The notes: generated from the letters alone by a model not told the origin. DNA of 64,000 nucleotides from JBLEFH01 sp047345645 (GCA_047345645.1 JBLEFH010000011.1); one strand, 5' to 3'; positions 35,219 through 44,530 are shown, counted from the stretch's first letter. Made by a program: numbers and translations.

Positions 35219-37312
35219 TCACCGACGTCTGATTTTTTTAAACGCTTCGCCATCTGGTTGGTAAATACCTTGGCCAATCCGTGCCTGAGCGTACTCGGCA
35301 ACCTCTCCTGTCCACGCTTTGCTATCACGTCCGCCATGCGGCGTGCCGAGCCAGTCATCTCGTTTCACATGACCAGGGCGCATTTGTGTGTCTTGGTTGA
35401 CGAGCGTCTCCGGGAGAACAACCGAGCCATCTTTCGCCAACATCTCGCGGAGTTCTTTGCGAGCATCTTTACCCCTCGCCATAAGCTCACCGATTTTCCG
35501 AGCAAGAAGAGGTGCGGCCGCTGACGTGCCAGAAATTACGCCGCCACGCCCACCGATATTTCCCGCCGCCTTTAAGCCGGGCAATGCGGAGGAGCTCTCA
35601 GACGGTGCCGCAATGACGAGTTGTGAGGCCGCGCGACGGGCATCTGTAACCGACGGATCGTAAGAAGCGGAATAGGGTGCAACACGACCATCTGACAGGC
35701 GCCAACCTGCGGCTATCACCGATTCTGTAGCGGTAACTTTTGCCGATGCGGTGAAAGCACGCTGCTCGTATTCTTCTTGTCGGTTGGGGTATCTGAATCT
35801 CGGGAAAGCCGTGCTTGCGGGAAAGCCAACCGGATCGTCGTCACGTTGTAGCCAGCCGTCGAACTGGGTCTCGTCGTCTGCCATAACTTTTAATACCCAT
35901 AAGCCCGATGGTGCGGTGGGCGCGCCTCCCCCCCGGCTCGCCGTTGCCGCGAGCATCAGTGAGACCCGGTGCCGGTCCATATCGACACCGAAGGCTGGAT
36001 TGTTCTCAAAGGCAACGCGACCAATCACGCCTTTTTCAGGTAATGCAAGGTCGCTGTGTTCACCCAAAGAGAGCTTTATCTCCTCCTCCTCCGGCCAACG
36101 TAATCCACCGGGCCCCTCCAGCGTAAACGCGACCTCTTTGCTTCTGTATTCGGGTGGCCAGTCAAACCAAACTTCGAGAAAACTCGGTTTGGTTCGCGAT
36201 GGCGGAATTTCTACAGCAAAGCTGGCCACGGTGCCACTTTGTCGCCAGCTACGCCGTTCCAAGTGGCTATTTCCAATTGGAAGAACGAGTTCAGTCGGCG
36301 CTGTTTTCCGGCGATCCACCAATTGCTGGTTAATCACTTGCTCAATAAAACTCGAGCCGTCATGAGGACCAGCAGTCATTCCGTAGCTAAAATTAATAAC
36401 TAGCGGTCGGGACCCGCCGCCCATTTTCTTTGCTGTGTCGATAATGAAGTGCAGTGCGTTTGAAATAAAGAAGCCGAGGGCGAGACCTGCCGAGTCCCAG
36501 AAAACACGGGCAGGAAGTTGGACGCCGATGATGGGTATCTCGTCTGATGTGACATCCCCTAAGATCTTTCGGTCTGGATCATAACCCGAAAAGAGATCCA
36601 ACACGGCCCCCCCATGTGAGGCACTTATCGCTCCCGTCGGTTGACCCGTTTCTCGCCTCACGTCATGTCCGAAGCTACGACGAATATCTGCGGCATCTTG
36701 CTGGAGAATGTCGTTGATTTCATGACGATACCAAACTCTTCCCATTCGGTAGTCATAGGTTTCCGGCCCAGCTGGTCCATCCTGATGCCAAATTGCCGCA
36801 AAGCGCGTTTTGCCATCAGATTGCCTTAGGCGGTGGTGTATCGGCAGGATCGTATCATCGATCACCGCATGGATGACTTTCGCGGATGATAGCGTTTTGG
36901 ATAAATCGGATGGCATTGTTGCTGGCTCGATATTCGAAGATGGGACTTCGCGCTCGGTGAGCGGCAAGGGGACAATCAGTAAACCCTCCGGGCGTGTTTC
37001 GACCTGCTCGCCGCCAACAATATCAGTTTGTGCACTCATTTGTATAAAGGCTTGAGGCTCGGTCGGCACTCGGAAGGCTTGCAATTCCTTTGGGTTAAAG
37101 AGGTAAAGAGCACGATCTTCCGTCTCCACGACCGGAGCCACAGGCACCTCTTTATCCGACGTTCTTGGCGTCAGAATGCCGAAATACTCTACTGCGATGC
37201 TGCTTTGCACTTGAGTATATGAGCGTTTTCGAGGGATGAGATAGCGGCCGCCTGCAGTGGGGTTGAGCATCCATGTTGCAATGGCGTCCCTAGAAATGAT
37301 TGGATCACGCAT
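35219..37312 (-). CDS. Second S8 (subtilisin-like) peptidase, no signal peptide
   Basis: The protein has 697 residues from the ATG at 37312, which shares its A with the upstream TGA (TGATG); a GTG one codon earlier is also possible. Triad motifs are Asp in HAVIDDTILPIHH, His in ISASHGGAVLDLFSG and Ser in GVISGTSAAAPLLARK. The Asn region is LVINFSYGM. The spacing and long insertions differ from the subtilase at 23356-24939, so it belongs to a different subgroup. No signal peptide is present. It is last in the minus-strand set regulator-PAP2-subtilase. Confidence 0.9.
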   Translation of the reverse strand: MRDPIISRDAIATWMLNPTAGGRYLIPRKRSYTQVQSSIAVEYFGILTPRTSDKEVPVAPVVETEDRALYLFNPKELQAFRVPTEPQAFIQMSAQTDIVGGEQVETRPEGLLIVPLPLTEREVPSSNIEPATMPSDLSKTLSSAKVIHAVIDDTILPIHHRLRQSDGKTRFAAIWHQDGPAGPETYDYRMGRVWYRHEINDILQQDAADIRRSFGHDVRRETGQPTGAISASHGGAVLDLFSGYDPDRKILGDVTSDEIPIIGVQLPARVFWDSAGLALGFFISNALHFIIDTAKKMGGGSRPLVINFSYGMTAGPHDGSSFIEQVINQQLVDRRKTAPTELVLPIGNSHLERRSWRQSGTVASFAVEIPPSRTKPSFLEVWFDWPPEYRSKEVAFTLEGPGGLRWPEEEEIKLSLGEHSDLALPEKGVIGRVAFENNPAFGVDMDRHRVSLMLAATASRGGGAPTAPSGLWVLKVMADDETQFDGWLQRDDDPVGFPASTAFPRFRYPNRQEEYEQRAFTASAKVTATESVIAAGWRLSDGRVAPYSASYDPSVTDARRAASQLVIAAPSESSSALPGLKAAGNIGGRGGVISGTSAAAPLLARKIGELMARGKDARKELREMLAKDGSVVLPETLVNQDTQMRPGHVKRDDWLGTPHGGRDSKAWTGEVAEYAQARIGQGIYQPDGEAFKKIRRR

Positions 37313-38553
37313 CACGCACCCCCTTTCGACTTAAGTCTCCACTCGGAAGTGGCTTTGTTCCAAAGAATCGGCAGATAGTCTGCGGCATCAACTGCAACTG
37401 GATCCTTATCTTCCGGCGATTTGGAGGCATCAGCTTTAGTCTTTTCGGTGTTCGCTGACCCAGCAGTGTCAGCCTCGTAACTGCCTGCCGGGAAAGTGAA
37501 CTCAATAGGTTTATCAAGCCGTTCTGTGCCCATAATATCGTTCACATTCAAGCTCATGGCATAAACTTCTAATGGAGCGTTTTTGCTGTGAGTGTGTTTT
37601 GCGACTGCGGCGAAGAGTTCGCCAAGCTGGGCGCCAATATGCGCACCGACGATACAATCAATCGGGTAGTGAACGCCTGCAACCACCCGGTTCTCTGTAA
37701 TCCGCGCGGCTTGTTGGCGCAGTGCGTGTCGGATGGTGGCGACACGTTCCTCCTGTGCGGTGTGCAGAAGATGTGGCACCATATGTGCAACCACATAGGC
37801 TTCCACAGCATGAGCCGCGGGAAAAGAAGGATGCCCAGGTGTCGGGATCATTGGGTTTACCAGGCCGTTCATTTCGTCGGGGCGAAACAGGCGAAAATAC
37901 TGTTTAAATCGCATCGCAACGCTTGCTGCGAGATTTTGTGACAGAGAGATCAGCTCCAAGGTGTATTTATGTCGCTCTGGATGTAGGCCAAGGATCGTCC
38001 CGAAATAGGGTGTCGGGAAGCCAAGTTGGGTGTGAATTTCGTTGAAGCGGTCGTTCCGCATGGAGGCATAGTCCATCACCACCTGAAGCTGATGTTTCAT
38101 CTTGTCATTAAAAGAATCTGCGGTATTCCATACGATGGATATCAGTTTTTCCTTGCCGCCTACGTCAAGCCTAATGGGGAGATCTTTTCCGCCTTTTCGG
38201 CTTTTCCCATTTACTCTGAACATGCCTAGAAGCTCGTCCATGACCACGACATGACGTACCCACGGCGATGAGTTGAGAAAAGTCGCTTCCTGCTGCTCTT
38301 TTGAGTCGTCTGGCGGGTCAACATCATGAATCTTGTCCCACCACTGATAAGAAATATCCTGATGTGCCGTCATGATCCCCGCGGATAGGCCGGCCGAATA
38401 AGGTGTCACGCCGCCATAGACGGGCATTCCCATCTCCATGCCAGATGTTAAGGCTGCGGCGGTTCCGCCTGTTCCGCCGGTGCCACCCGTACCTCCGGTT
38501 CCTCCCGTGCCTCCGGTTCCGCCCGTTCCTCCAAGATAGCTAAGATAAGACAT
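37312..38553 (-). CDS. PAP2/vanadium-haloperoxidase-like protein with Gly-Gly-Thr tract
   Basis: The protein has 413 residues from the ATG at 38553, which has GAAGGG at good spacing. After MSYLSYL comes seven times Gly-Gly-Thr. The C-terminal half has the acid-phosphatase/haloperoxidase motifs KQYFRLFRP, PGHPSFPAAHA and RVVAGVHYPIDCIVG, including the catalytic histidines. Few hydrophobic helices are visible, which fits a soluble vanadium-haloperoxidase-like enzyme better than a membrane lipid phosphatase. It is translationally coupled to the subtilase gene and follows the SARP-TPR regulator by 20 bases. Confidence 0.85.
   Translation of the reverse strand: MSYLSYLGGTGGTGGTGGTGGTGGTGGTGGTAAALTSGMEMGMPVYGGVTPYSAGLSAGIMTAHQDISYQWWDKIHDVDPPDDSKEQQEATFLNSSPWVRHVVVMDELLGMFRVNGKSRKGGKDLPIRLDVGGKEKLISIVWNTADSFNDKMKHQLQVVMDYASMRNDRFNEIHTQLGFPTPYFGTILGLHPERHKYTLELISLSQNLAASVAMRFKQYFRLFRPDEMNGLVNPMIPTPGHPSFPAAHAVEAYVVAHMVPHLLHTAQEERVATIRHALRQQAARITENRVVAGVHYPIDCIVGAHIGAQLGELFAAVAKHTHSKNAPLEVYAMSLNVNDIMGTERLDKPIEFTFPAGSYEADTAGSANTEKTKADASKSPEDKDPVAVDAADYLPILWNKATSEWRLKSKGGA
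38463..38531 (-). repeat. Gly-Gly-Thr coding tandem repeat (9-bp period)
   Basis: About seven 9-base units encode Gly-Gly-Thr. Synonymous codons vary from unit to unit, so the protein repeat is maintained despite DNA divergence. Confidence 0.8.
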
Positions 38554-38573
38554 CGTAATATTCCCTTCATGAA

Positions 38574-40226
38574 TTAGCGCGGCAGTTGCGCGCGGCTGAG
38601 CATATCCACCCAATGCGCACCAACTTCGGTCGCGCAGGCGGGATGTGTTTTGGCGTAGGCCGTCACTGAGAAATTGGGGTCGATCTTGAGATAATCTTTC
38701 GCCGCTTTACGTGCTTCTTCGAGCCGTCCAAGCGATGCGAGCGAGATAATCTTCAGGCGATGTGTCGAAACGTAGTATGGGTTCAGTTCAAGAGAACTTA
38801 GCGCCAGTTCAAGCGCTTTTCCCTCGTTCCCATCGGTCAGATGTGCGGTGCCTGTCAGCGCATCAATATAGTATTTCTGTGGATCGAGCGGCGAGAGCTG
38901 CCCCGCTTTTTCCGTCAACCTTACCGCCTCGGCGCTGTTGCCCTTATAAGCTTGCATTGCACCGTTGAGGAGGGCTCCCAATGGTTCGTTTGGAGCCCAA
39001 ATTTTCGCAGTCGCATAGGCCTGAGCCGCAAGTTCGAAGTCTTGGAGGATGTGGCTATAATTCATCGCAATCGTGGCACGGGCGATTGCGCATCCGGGGT
39101 CTCGATCAATTGCTTCGTTGGCAAGATTTCGCGACAGGGAGGATTGCGCCAACCTATCACTATGAAAACCGTTCTGAACGGACATCCAGTGCCAGTAGCC
39201 TAACCACGCCGTCGGAAGGGGATGCTTAGGGCAAATTTCTCTCGCGCGCTCAAGATAGAGCTGCGCTTTGGTAAAACTTTTAGGACGGTGGGTGTGAAGA
39301 TTGCTTATTGCCCCAATGAGCAGCCGGAATGCAGGTGTCGTCAAGAGCGGACGGCTGTCAAGATCTGTGGAGATTTGACTGAGAATAGTTCGCTGTGCGC
39401 GGCTTGAGATGCCGAAAAGTACGTCAGATTCTCCGAGCATGATCGCTTGGTTGTTCTCAACGAAGCTATCCGTCCAAAGGAGATCACCCTTCCGCGCATC
39501 GTGCAGGGAGACGATCAGCTTTGATTTTGCATCCTGCATGATCAGCGAGCCAGAGATCAGGTAATCGCATCCCAGTTGCTGGCGAATGACCGAGAAGCGG
39601 TGTGCATGTCCCCCCATCTTTCGCGTTGAAAGGTGGGATACGACACTCATCAGCGGAGACTTGGAAAGAGCACGTGTAAGTTCCTCGGCCAAGATATCCG
39701 CAAAAACATTTTGCGAGGGCTCAAAGCTACGAAGTTGAAAGGGCAACACGGCGACACGCGGCAGAAGATCATTAGGCGCAACATCCGCACGAATTGCGAC
39801 AACTTCCGCTCCAGTATCGGCCGGCAGGCTGGGCGAAGCGGGACGATTACGCATCGCCGTCAGCCACTCTTCAAAGGCCTCCGCACCAGCGATATCAATG
39901 CCCTCCAGAAACAGCTCTTCTACGTCGGGCGGTACGAGCTGAACATGACGGAGGTTTAGGCACACGCGCTCTCTGTTCGCGCTAATCACTTCTTCTTGCG
40001 TGTTGAGGAGGCTGCGAAGGCGCGTGAGTACTCCCCGAAGAGATGTAGCTGCATGATCTGCATCGCTGTTTTCCCATAGCATTGCCTTGAGAAAAGCTCT
40101 TGTTCTGGTTCCATTTTTCTCTGTCGCGAGTAAGGCTATTAGAGCCTGAGCTATTGATCCAATTTTAATTAAATCGCCGTTAATCGCTTCAATTTGAAAT
40201 GGTCCGTAGAGATATATATTATACAT
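38574..40226 (-). CDS. SARP-like transcriptional regulator with TPR domain
   Basis: The 550-residue protein has an N-terminal winged helix (IYLYGPFQIEAINGD, AQALIALLATEKNGTR, SLRGVLTRLRSLL). A TolB/FlgO-like middle domain follows (DILAEELTRALSKSPL, QQLGCDYLISGSLIMQ, DARKGDLLWTDSF). The C-terminal part, residues about 300-540, consists of TPR-like helices (YLERAREICPKHPLPTAWLG, LALSSLELNPYYVSTH, AKDYLKIDPNFSV). This is the complete form of the shortened regulator at 27252-28151. It is first in the same direction as the PAP2 and subtilase genes and so probably regulates them or is co-transcribed with them. Confidence 0.85.
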   Translation of the reverse strand: MYNIYLYGPFQIEAINGDLIKIGSIAQALIALLATEKNGTRTRAFLKAMLWENSDADHAATSLRGVLTRLRSLLNTQEEVISANRERVCLNLRHVQLVPPDVEELFLEGIDIAGAEAFEEWLTAMRNRPASPSLPADTGAEVVAIRADVAPNDLLPRVAVLPFQLRSFEPSQNVFADILAEELTRALSKSPLMSVVSHLSTRKMGGHAHRFSVIRQQLGCDYLISGSLIMQDAKSKLIVSLHDARKGDLLWTDSFVENNQAIMLGESDVLFGISSRAQRTILSQISTDLDSRPLLTTPAFRLLIGAISNLHTHRPKSFTKAQLYLERAREICPKHPLPTAWLGYWHWMSVQNGFHSDRLAQSSLSRNLANEAIDRDPGCAIARATIAMNYSHILQDFELAAQAYATAKIWAPNEPLGALLNGAMQAYKGNSAEAVRLTEKAGQLSPLDPQKYYIDALTGTAHLTDGNEGKALELALSSLELNPYYVSTHRLKIISLASLGRLEEARKAAKDYLKIDPNFSVTAYAKTHPACATEVGAHWVDMLSRAQLPR

Positions 40227-40377
40227 GATACACCTATTCGAATATTCATAATATATACTATTTTTCTGATCTCATCATCTGCCCTTGTTACGATTTAACG
40301 ATGGATTAACGATCCCGAGACGGCACCGGCACGGTAACGCCTCATCCTTGCGAGTGTTCAACGCAAAGGAGGCGAAA

Positions 40378-41028
40378 ATGAACAATACTTACTTTAGTCA
40401 GTGGTTCCTTACCTTAAGGGGGTACAATCCGGGTCCACTTGATGGAGATTTAGGCCCGAAGACACGAGCCGCTTTGATGGCCTTTCAATCAGAGAACGGT
40501 TTGCCGGTGAACGGCTTAATTACTGCGGCGATCGTCGACATTGTCCGAAAACAACTACGGCAAGATCTCTGGCCAAGTTGGGTCGTCAACGCGATGCAGT
40601 ATATCGGCGTCGAAGAAGTCATCGGCTCTGCGAACAATCCCACAATTATGAAGTGGGCGGAAGATTTGAATATTCGCTATGATGGCGATGATGTGCCTTG
40701 GTGTGGCTTGTTTGTGGCCGCAATGCTGCGATCTGAATCTCCCGACGCCCCACTTCCGAAGCTTGTTCTACGCGCCCGCGCCTACCTTGATGTAAACAAA
40801 GTGATTGATCCCTCTAACGCGAAGATCGGTGATATGGTGATTTTCTGGCGTGAATCTATGGAAAGTGGAAAAGGTCACGTCGGTTTCTACATGGGAAAGG
40901 CAAAGGACCAAATTTTTGTCCTTGGTGGGAACCAGAGAGATTCCGTGTCTATCCAACTCTACAGCGCGACAAGACTGCTCGGTGTCCGGCGTCCGAAAGT
41001 GAAACAGCCAGAGGCTGCATACGCCTAA
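40378..41028 (+). CDS. Peptidoglycan-binding protein with NlpC/P60-like (TIGR02594-type) hydrolase domain
   Basis: The protein has 216 residues from the ATG at 40378, directly behind AAAGGAGG; the longer frame upstream has no such site. Residues 1-55 form a peptidoglycan-binding domain (LTLRGYNPGPLDGDLGPKTR, MAFQSENGLPVNG). The rest is a cysteine amidase/peptidase with Cys in DVPWCGLFVAAML and His in GKGHVGFYMG. No signal peptide is seen, as in endolysins and some type VI effectors. It is divergent from the SARP-TPR regulator. No other phage gene is nearby, so a cargo or effector role is as likely as a phage remnant. Confidence 0.88.
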   Translation: MNNTYFSQWFLTLRGYNPGPLDGDLGPKTRAALMAFQSENGLPVNGLITAAIVDIVRKQLRQDLWPSWVVNAMQYIGVEEVIGSANNPTIMKWAEDLNIRYDGDDVPWCGLFVAAMLRSESPDAPLPKLVLRARAYLDVNKVIDPSNAKIGDMVIFWRESMESGKGHVGFYMGKAKDQIFVLGGNQRDSVSIQLYSATRLLGVRRPKVKQPEAAYA

Positions 41029-41139
41029 AAGAAGCGCCACCTTGAACGCCCTGTATCCGCCTGCTGGCACGAAGCGCCCGTGGGCGGTTGCTCGGTTTAG
41101 GGCATCAAAATTTATGCGCAGTCTGGCAGGCTGTTAAAT

Positions 41140-41577
41140 ATGCGTTTCAGTCTGATGTTTTCCAGCTACGATAGGCTCGTTGCTTCTGTTGGCTCTCAGC
41201 GCTTGCTCTCGCATCAGCTACTTTAAATATCCGGCAGAAGTGGATAATTTTTATTTCAAGACATCGGCGATCGCGATGATTTTGCTGCAAATCCTGAGGA
41301 TGGGATCGCGCTGGACGAGGTATTTTCCTATGAAATCCGCGTGGCTTCGGCGGAGATGGATGGCGCGTTGCGGCCGATGCTCTATCTCACCATCACCCAC
41401 GACGATGGCCGTGTGATTGAGGCCGAGCCTTTTGACATGAGCGACAGCGGCTATTCCCACGGCGCGGATTTCATGTACTTTAAGGCCGGAGCCTATTCGC
41501 AGAACGATACCAGCACATGGCCGGAGCGCGATTTCGATCAGGTGACGTTTTACGCGCTGGATGTGGCGCATGACTGA
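41140..41577 (+). pseudogene. Small lipoprotein gene with two compensating T-tract frameshifts
   Basis: Reading from the ATG at 41140 gives MRFSLMF. Removing one T at 41157-41160 continues as PATIGSLLLLALSACSRISY, a lipobox-type signal (LSAC). A second break at the TATTTC near 41253-41257 needs one added T to join FQDIGDRDDFAANPEDG and then EVFSYEIRVASAEMDGALRP. The frame ends at 41577 (FDQVTFYALDVAHD). The mature protein family is not recognised. Both changes are in T-runs, so assembly or sequencing errors are possible. Confidence 0.5.
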
Positions 41578-41622
41578 ATTGATGTTTTGGCGCGAGGCGG
41601 CGCATCAGGAAGGAAGATCAGA

Positions 41623-42516
41623 GTGCATTTTGTGGCGATTGGGGAGTGCATGGCGGAGCTGTCCGCTGCTGAGACAGCGGGTGACTACCGCCTCGGCTAT
41701 GCGGGCGATACCTTCAACACCGCGTGGTATCTGCGCCAGATCAGCGACATGGAGGTGTCCTATCTAAGCGCCGTCGGCACGGATGAGATTTCCGGCAAGA
41801 TGTTGGCGGTGATGGACGAGGCGGGGATCGGGACGGACCATGTTGCACGTCTGCCGGACCGCACGGTCGGGCTCTACATGATCTCGCTGAAAGACGGGGA
41901 GCGTAGCTTTACCTATTGGCGCGAGAGCGCGGCGGCGCGCCGCCTTGCGGAGGATCCGGCGGCGCTGTCAGCGGCGTTCGAGGGAGCAGACATTCTCTAT
42001 TTCTCCGGCATCACGCTGGCCATTATCGGCGCGCAGGGCCGCGCCAATCTGCTTGCGGCTCTGGCTGCGGCGCACGAGAGCGGGAAGCGCGTGGCGTTCG
42101 ATCCCAATCTGCGCCCGCGTCTGTGGGAAAGTGTGGGCGAGATGACCGCCGCCGTGATGGAGGGCGCAAGGGTCTCGGACATCGTGCTGCCGTCCTTCGA
42201 GGATGAGGCCGAGTATTTCGGCGACGTTGATCCGCAAGCCACCGCAGCGCGCTACGCAAATGAGGGCGCGGATCTCATCATCGTAAAAAACGGCCCGGCG
42301 GAGGTGCTCTACCAACACGGCGACGAGAGCGGCGTCGTGAACGTCCCGCCTGTCGCCAAGGTCGTGGACACCACCGCTGCTGGCGACAGCTTCAACGCCG
42401 GCTTCTTCGCCGCGTTGGATCAGAACAAGCCGATCCCCGACTGCATCCTGAACGGCGCACATGTCGCAGGGCAGGTGATCGGCGGGCGGGGAGCGCTGGT
42501 GAAGGTGACGCGTTAA
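41623..42516 (+). CDS. PfkB-family sugar kinase, 2-keto-3-deoxygluconate kinase-like
   Basis: The protein has 297 residues from the GTG at 41623, which has GGAAGG upstream; the TTG at 41587 lacks one. It starts HFVAIGECMAEL, then GYAGDTFNTAWYL (substrate-binding glycines), DPNLRPRLW, and the catalytic ATP-site motif VVDTTAAGDSFNAGF. Closest in feel to KdgK, which phosphorylates 2-keto-3-deoxygluconate. It is not obviously in an operon with its neighbours, although it lies beside a sugar-uptake region. Confidence 0.85.
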   Translation: MHFVAIGECMAELSAAETAGDYRLGYAGDTFNTAWYLRQISDMEVSYLSAVGTDEISGKMLAVMDEAGIGTDHVARLPDRTVGLYMISLKDGERSFTYWRESAAARRLAEDPAALSAAFEGADILYFSGITLAIIGAQGRANLLAALAAAHESGKRVAFDPNLRPRLWESVGEMTAAVMEGARVSDIVLPSFEDEAEYFGDVDPQATAARYANEGADLIIVKNGPAEVLYQHGDESGVVNVPPVAKVVDTTAAGDSFNAGFFAALDQNKPIPDCILNGAHVAGQVIGGRGALVKVTR

Positions 42517-42829
42517 CCGAAAACCCGTTTATGGCGCGAAGGATTTGGCCATCCTGCCAAGGGCTGGATAATCCTGCATCGTTATTAAGAGACCGAAAAG
42601 ATCCGTTGCAGTGACGTCCGCGTCGTATTTTGGGAGAACGTGAAGATGGTGCCTGCGCCGCTGCATGTCTTCGCGGCGCATGATCTTCGCAAGCGCTCCA
42701 AGCGCAGTCTTGAGGTGGAACCGAGCGCAGCAAGTGCATTTTTTTGGCAGGTTATGTCTCGGGCAGAACTATCTAGTCCGTCTTAAAACCGGGCCAATAA
42801 GATAGCCTCATCACCGTGCTGAGCAAAAT
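42517..42829. other. Intergenic region between sugar kinase and AP2-domain gene
   Basis: This 313-base stretch contains one possible small reading frame at 42646-42786 (46 codons, starts MVPAPLHVFAAHDLRKRSK, with GGGAG some 10 bases upstream). No family or conservation signal is visible, so I do not call it a gene. No terminator was recognised. Confidence 0.4.
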
Positions 42830-43447
42830 TTAACCCTCTCCCGCTTTCCCAAGTCTCTTATGCAGCCTCTGCGCGGCTCCGCTCCGCAAGGCCGGATCTT
42901 GACCATCCTGCAGTGCGTCGAGCATCTCCAGCCGCGCCTCCTCCGCGGCGGCCTTCGCAGCGTCATAGCCAAGCCGGGCAACCGAAAAGCGGCGCGTGAT
43001 GGCCCGCCGTTGGCGCTTTGCTGTGGAGGCAGCGCCTTCCTCTACCGGCAGTTCAATCCGAGCGACCCATGCCGCCGAGCGCCCTTTCGACGGCTTGGCG
43101 TAATGCACGCCCGTCATCTCGGAACTATGCGGCCCTTGCGGTTTCTTGCGCTGCACCTGCCGCATCTCGGCCTTGGTGAGCGGCGGAATCACTTCCAGCA
43201 CGGCGTCGCGATAGGCGCGGGCGACATAGAGCGCGGCCTCGTGCCCGCCATAGGTGGTATCGGCAAAGCTGGCCTGGATCATTCGCCCGCCACGCGAGAG
43301 CTGAACAAGCCAAGCCTTGCCGTCCACGCCGCCCGAGGACTTGCGAGAGATGCCATAGCGGTCGCTCGGCAGCGGGCTGCGGCGGCGGGATTTGGAGGCG
43401 GGTGATGGCTCGCTATCCTGCGGCTTTTCGGGTGTTTTATCACTCAT
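42830..43447 (-). CDS. AP2-domain DNA-binding protein (copy A)
   Basis: The protein has 205 residues from the ATG at 43447. The middle contains an AP2/ERF-like fold: YGISRKSSGGVDGKAWLVQL, GGRMIQASFADTTYGGHEAA and LYVARAYRDAVLEV, the classic AP2 helix. A second similar segment, TGVHYAKPSKGRSAAWVARI and GYDAAKAAAEEARLEML, may be another AP2-like unit. Bacterial AP2 domains are linked to mobile DNA and homing nucleases, but no nuclease motif is seen here. A near-copy lies at 62524-63180. An alternative start at 43474 has GGAG four bases upstream and is conserved in both copies. Confidence 0.8.
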   Translation of the reverse strand: MSDKTPEKPQDSEPSPASKSRRRSPLPSDRYGISRKSSGGVDGKAWLVQLSRGGRMIQASFADTTYGGHEAALYVARAYRDAVLEVIPPLTKAEMRQVQRKKPQGPHSSEMTGVHYAKPSKGRSAAWVARIELPVEEGAASTAKRQRRAITRRFSVARLGYDAAKAAAEEARLEMLDALQDGQDPALRSGAAQRLHKRLGKAGEG

Positions 43448-43640
43448 ATCATGGCGCCCCCTTAAACATCGCATGCCACTCCATCACTCTTAATCCCAAA
43501 TATATTCATATCTTTGCCGGGAAGAGTAGAAGGATGATGACGATAAGGCATGTTCCCAGCAGGCCCGCAGTCACTGGATGGTCGCGGCGCCCTACGCTGA
43601 GAGCCGCGCGCGCCGGGAGCGCGGGATAGTGCCGCGCGCT

Positions 43641-44522
43641 CTATCCGGCGCAGCGAAATCCGATATGGGACGTCGAGGAGCGTGCTTCTTCGACGGAGAG
43701 CGCTGTGCGGCGGTAGCGCTGGCAGTAGCTGGGCGCGCAAAGGTGGGAGCCGCCTTTGACCACGAGCATTTCGCCAGCTTGGATCTCGCGTTTCGGGGTG
43801 CAGCACATTTCACGGCTCAGGCGTGTTTCGGAGCGGGTGGTGGTCCATTCCCAGACATTGCCGAGCATGTTGTAGGTGCCGTAGCCGCTGCTGCCGAGGC
43901 TGCCGACCGGGAGCGTGAAGGGGCCGGCGTTGTGGACGATATTCTGGTAGGGAAAATCGCCCCACCATGTGTTCATACGCAGTCGTCCTTCGGGTGCGAT
44001 ATGGTCGCCCCATGGATAGAGCGTTTCAACCCCGCCGCGCGCGGCGAATTCCCATTCTTTTTCCGTGGGAAGACGGAGTCCGGCCCAGTCGCAATAGGCG
44101 CGGGCGTCGATGGCGGAGATATGGGTGACGGGGTGGTCCATGCGTCCGTCAAGCGTGCTTCCCGGACCTTCGGGTTGGTGCCAGCATGCGCCTTCGACGA
44201 AGCGCCACCACGCATGGAAATCGGAGAGCGGGACGGGCCCCGAGGTGGGATGAAAGACCAGTGAGCCGGGCGCGAGCAGATGGGGCGGCGTGTCCGGCGG
44301 CGCAAGCTCGGGGGGGAGCGGTTGCTCTGCGGTCGTCAGATAGCCGGTGGCGGACACAAAACCGGCGAAATCCGCCGCGCTGACGGCGTGAGCCGCGATG
44401 TGAAAGGGCGCGACCTCCACCTCTCGGCGCGGCGCTTCTTCGGGATAGAAATCATCGGATCCCATGGCAAAACGCCCGCCGGGAATGGCAATCATGTCAT
44501 CCCTGACGTCGCTGTTGGCCAT
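43641..44522 (-). CDS. Formylglycine-generating enzyme (sulfatase-modifying factor)
   Basis: The 293-residue FGE-sulfatase protein starts with MIAIPGGRFAMGSDDFYPEE and contains HPVTHISAIDARAYCDWAGL, RLPTEKEWEFAARGG and GNVWEW. The two catalytic copper-binding cysteines (262 and 267) are visible in GGSHLCAPSYCQRYR, as in SUMF1. It oxidises the CxPSR cysteine of sulfatases to formylglycine. Its substrate is most likely the sulfatase nine bases upstream in the same operon. Confidence 0.93.
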   Translation of the reverse strand: MANSDVRDDMIAIPGGRFAMGSDDFYPEEAPRREVEVAPFHIAAHAVSAADFAGFVSATGYLTTAEQPLPPELAPPDTPPHLLAPGSLVFHPTSGPVPLSDFHAWWRFVEGACWHQPEGPGSTLDGRMDHPVTHISAIDARAYCDWAGLRLPTEKEWEFAARGGVETLYPWGDHIAPEGRLRMNTWWGDFPYQNIVHNAGPFTLPVGSLGSSGYGTYNMLGNVWEWTTTRSETRLSREMCCTPKREIQAGEMLVVKGGSHLCAPSYCQRYRRTALSVEEARSSTSHIGFRCAG

Positions 44523-44530
44523 GGTATTCC

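Noticed and set aside
40378..41028. Prophage remnant based on the endolysin-like gene
   Set aside because: No terminase, capsid, tail or integrase gene in the surrounding DNA, and no attachment-site repeats were recognised.
42646..42786. 46-codon small open frame between sugar kinase and AP2 gene
   Set aside because: A loosely placed GGGAG precedes it, but there is no recognisable domain or conservation evidence to support a gene.
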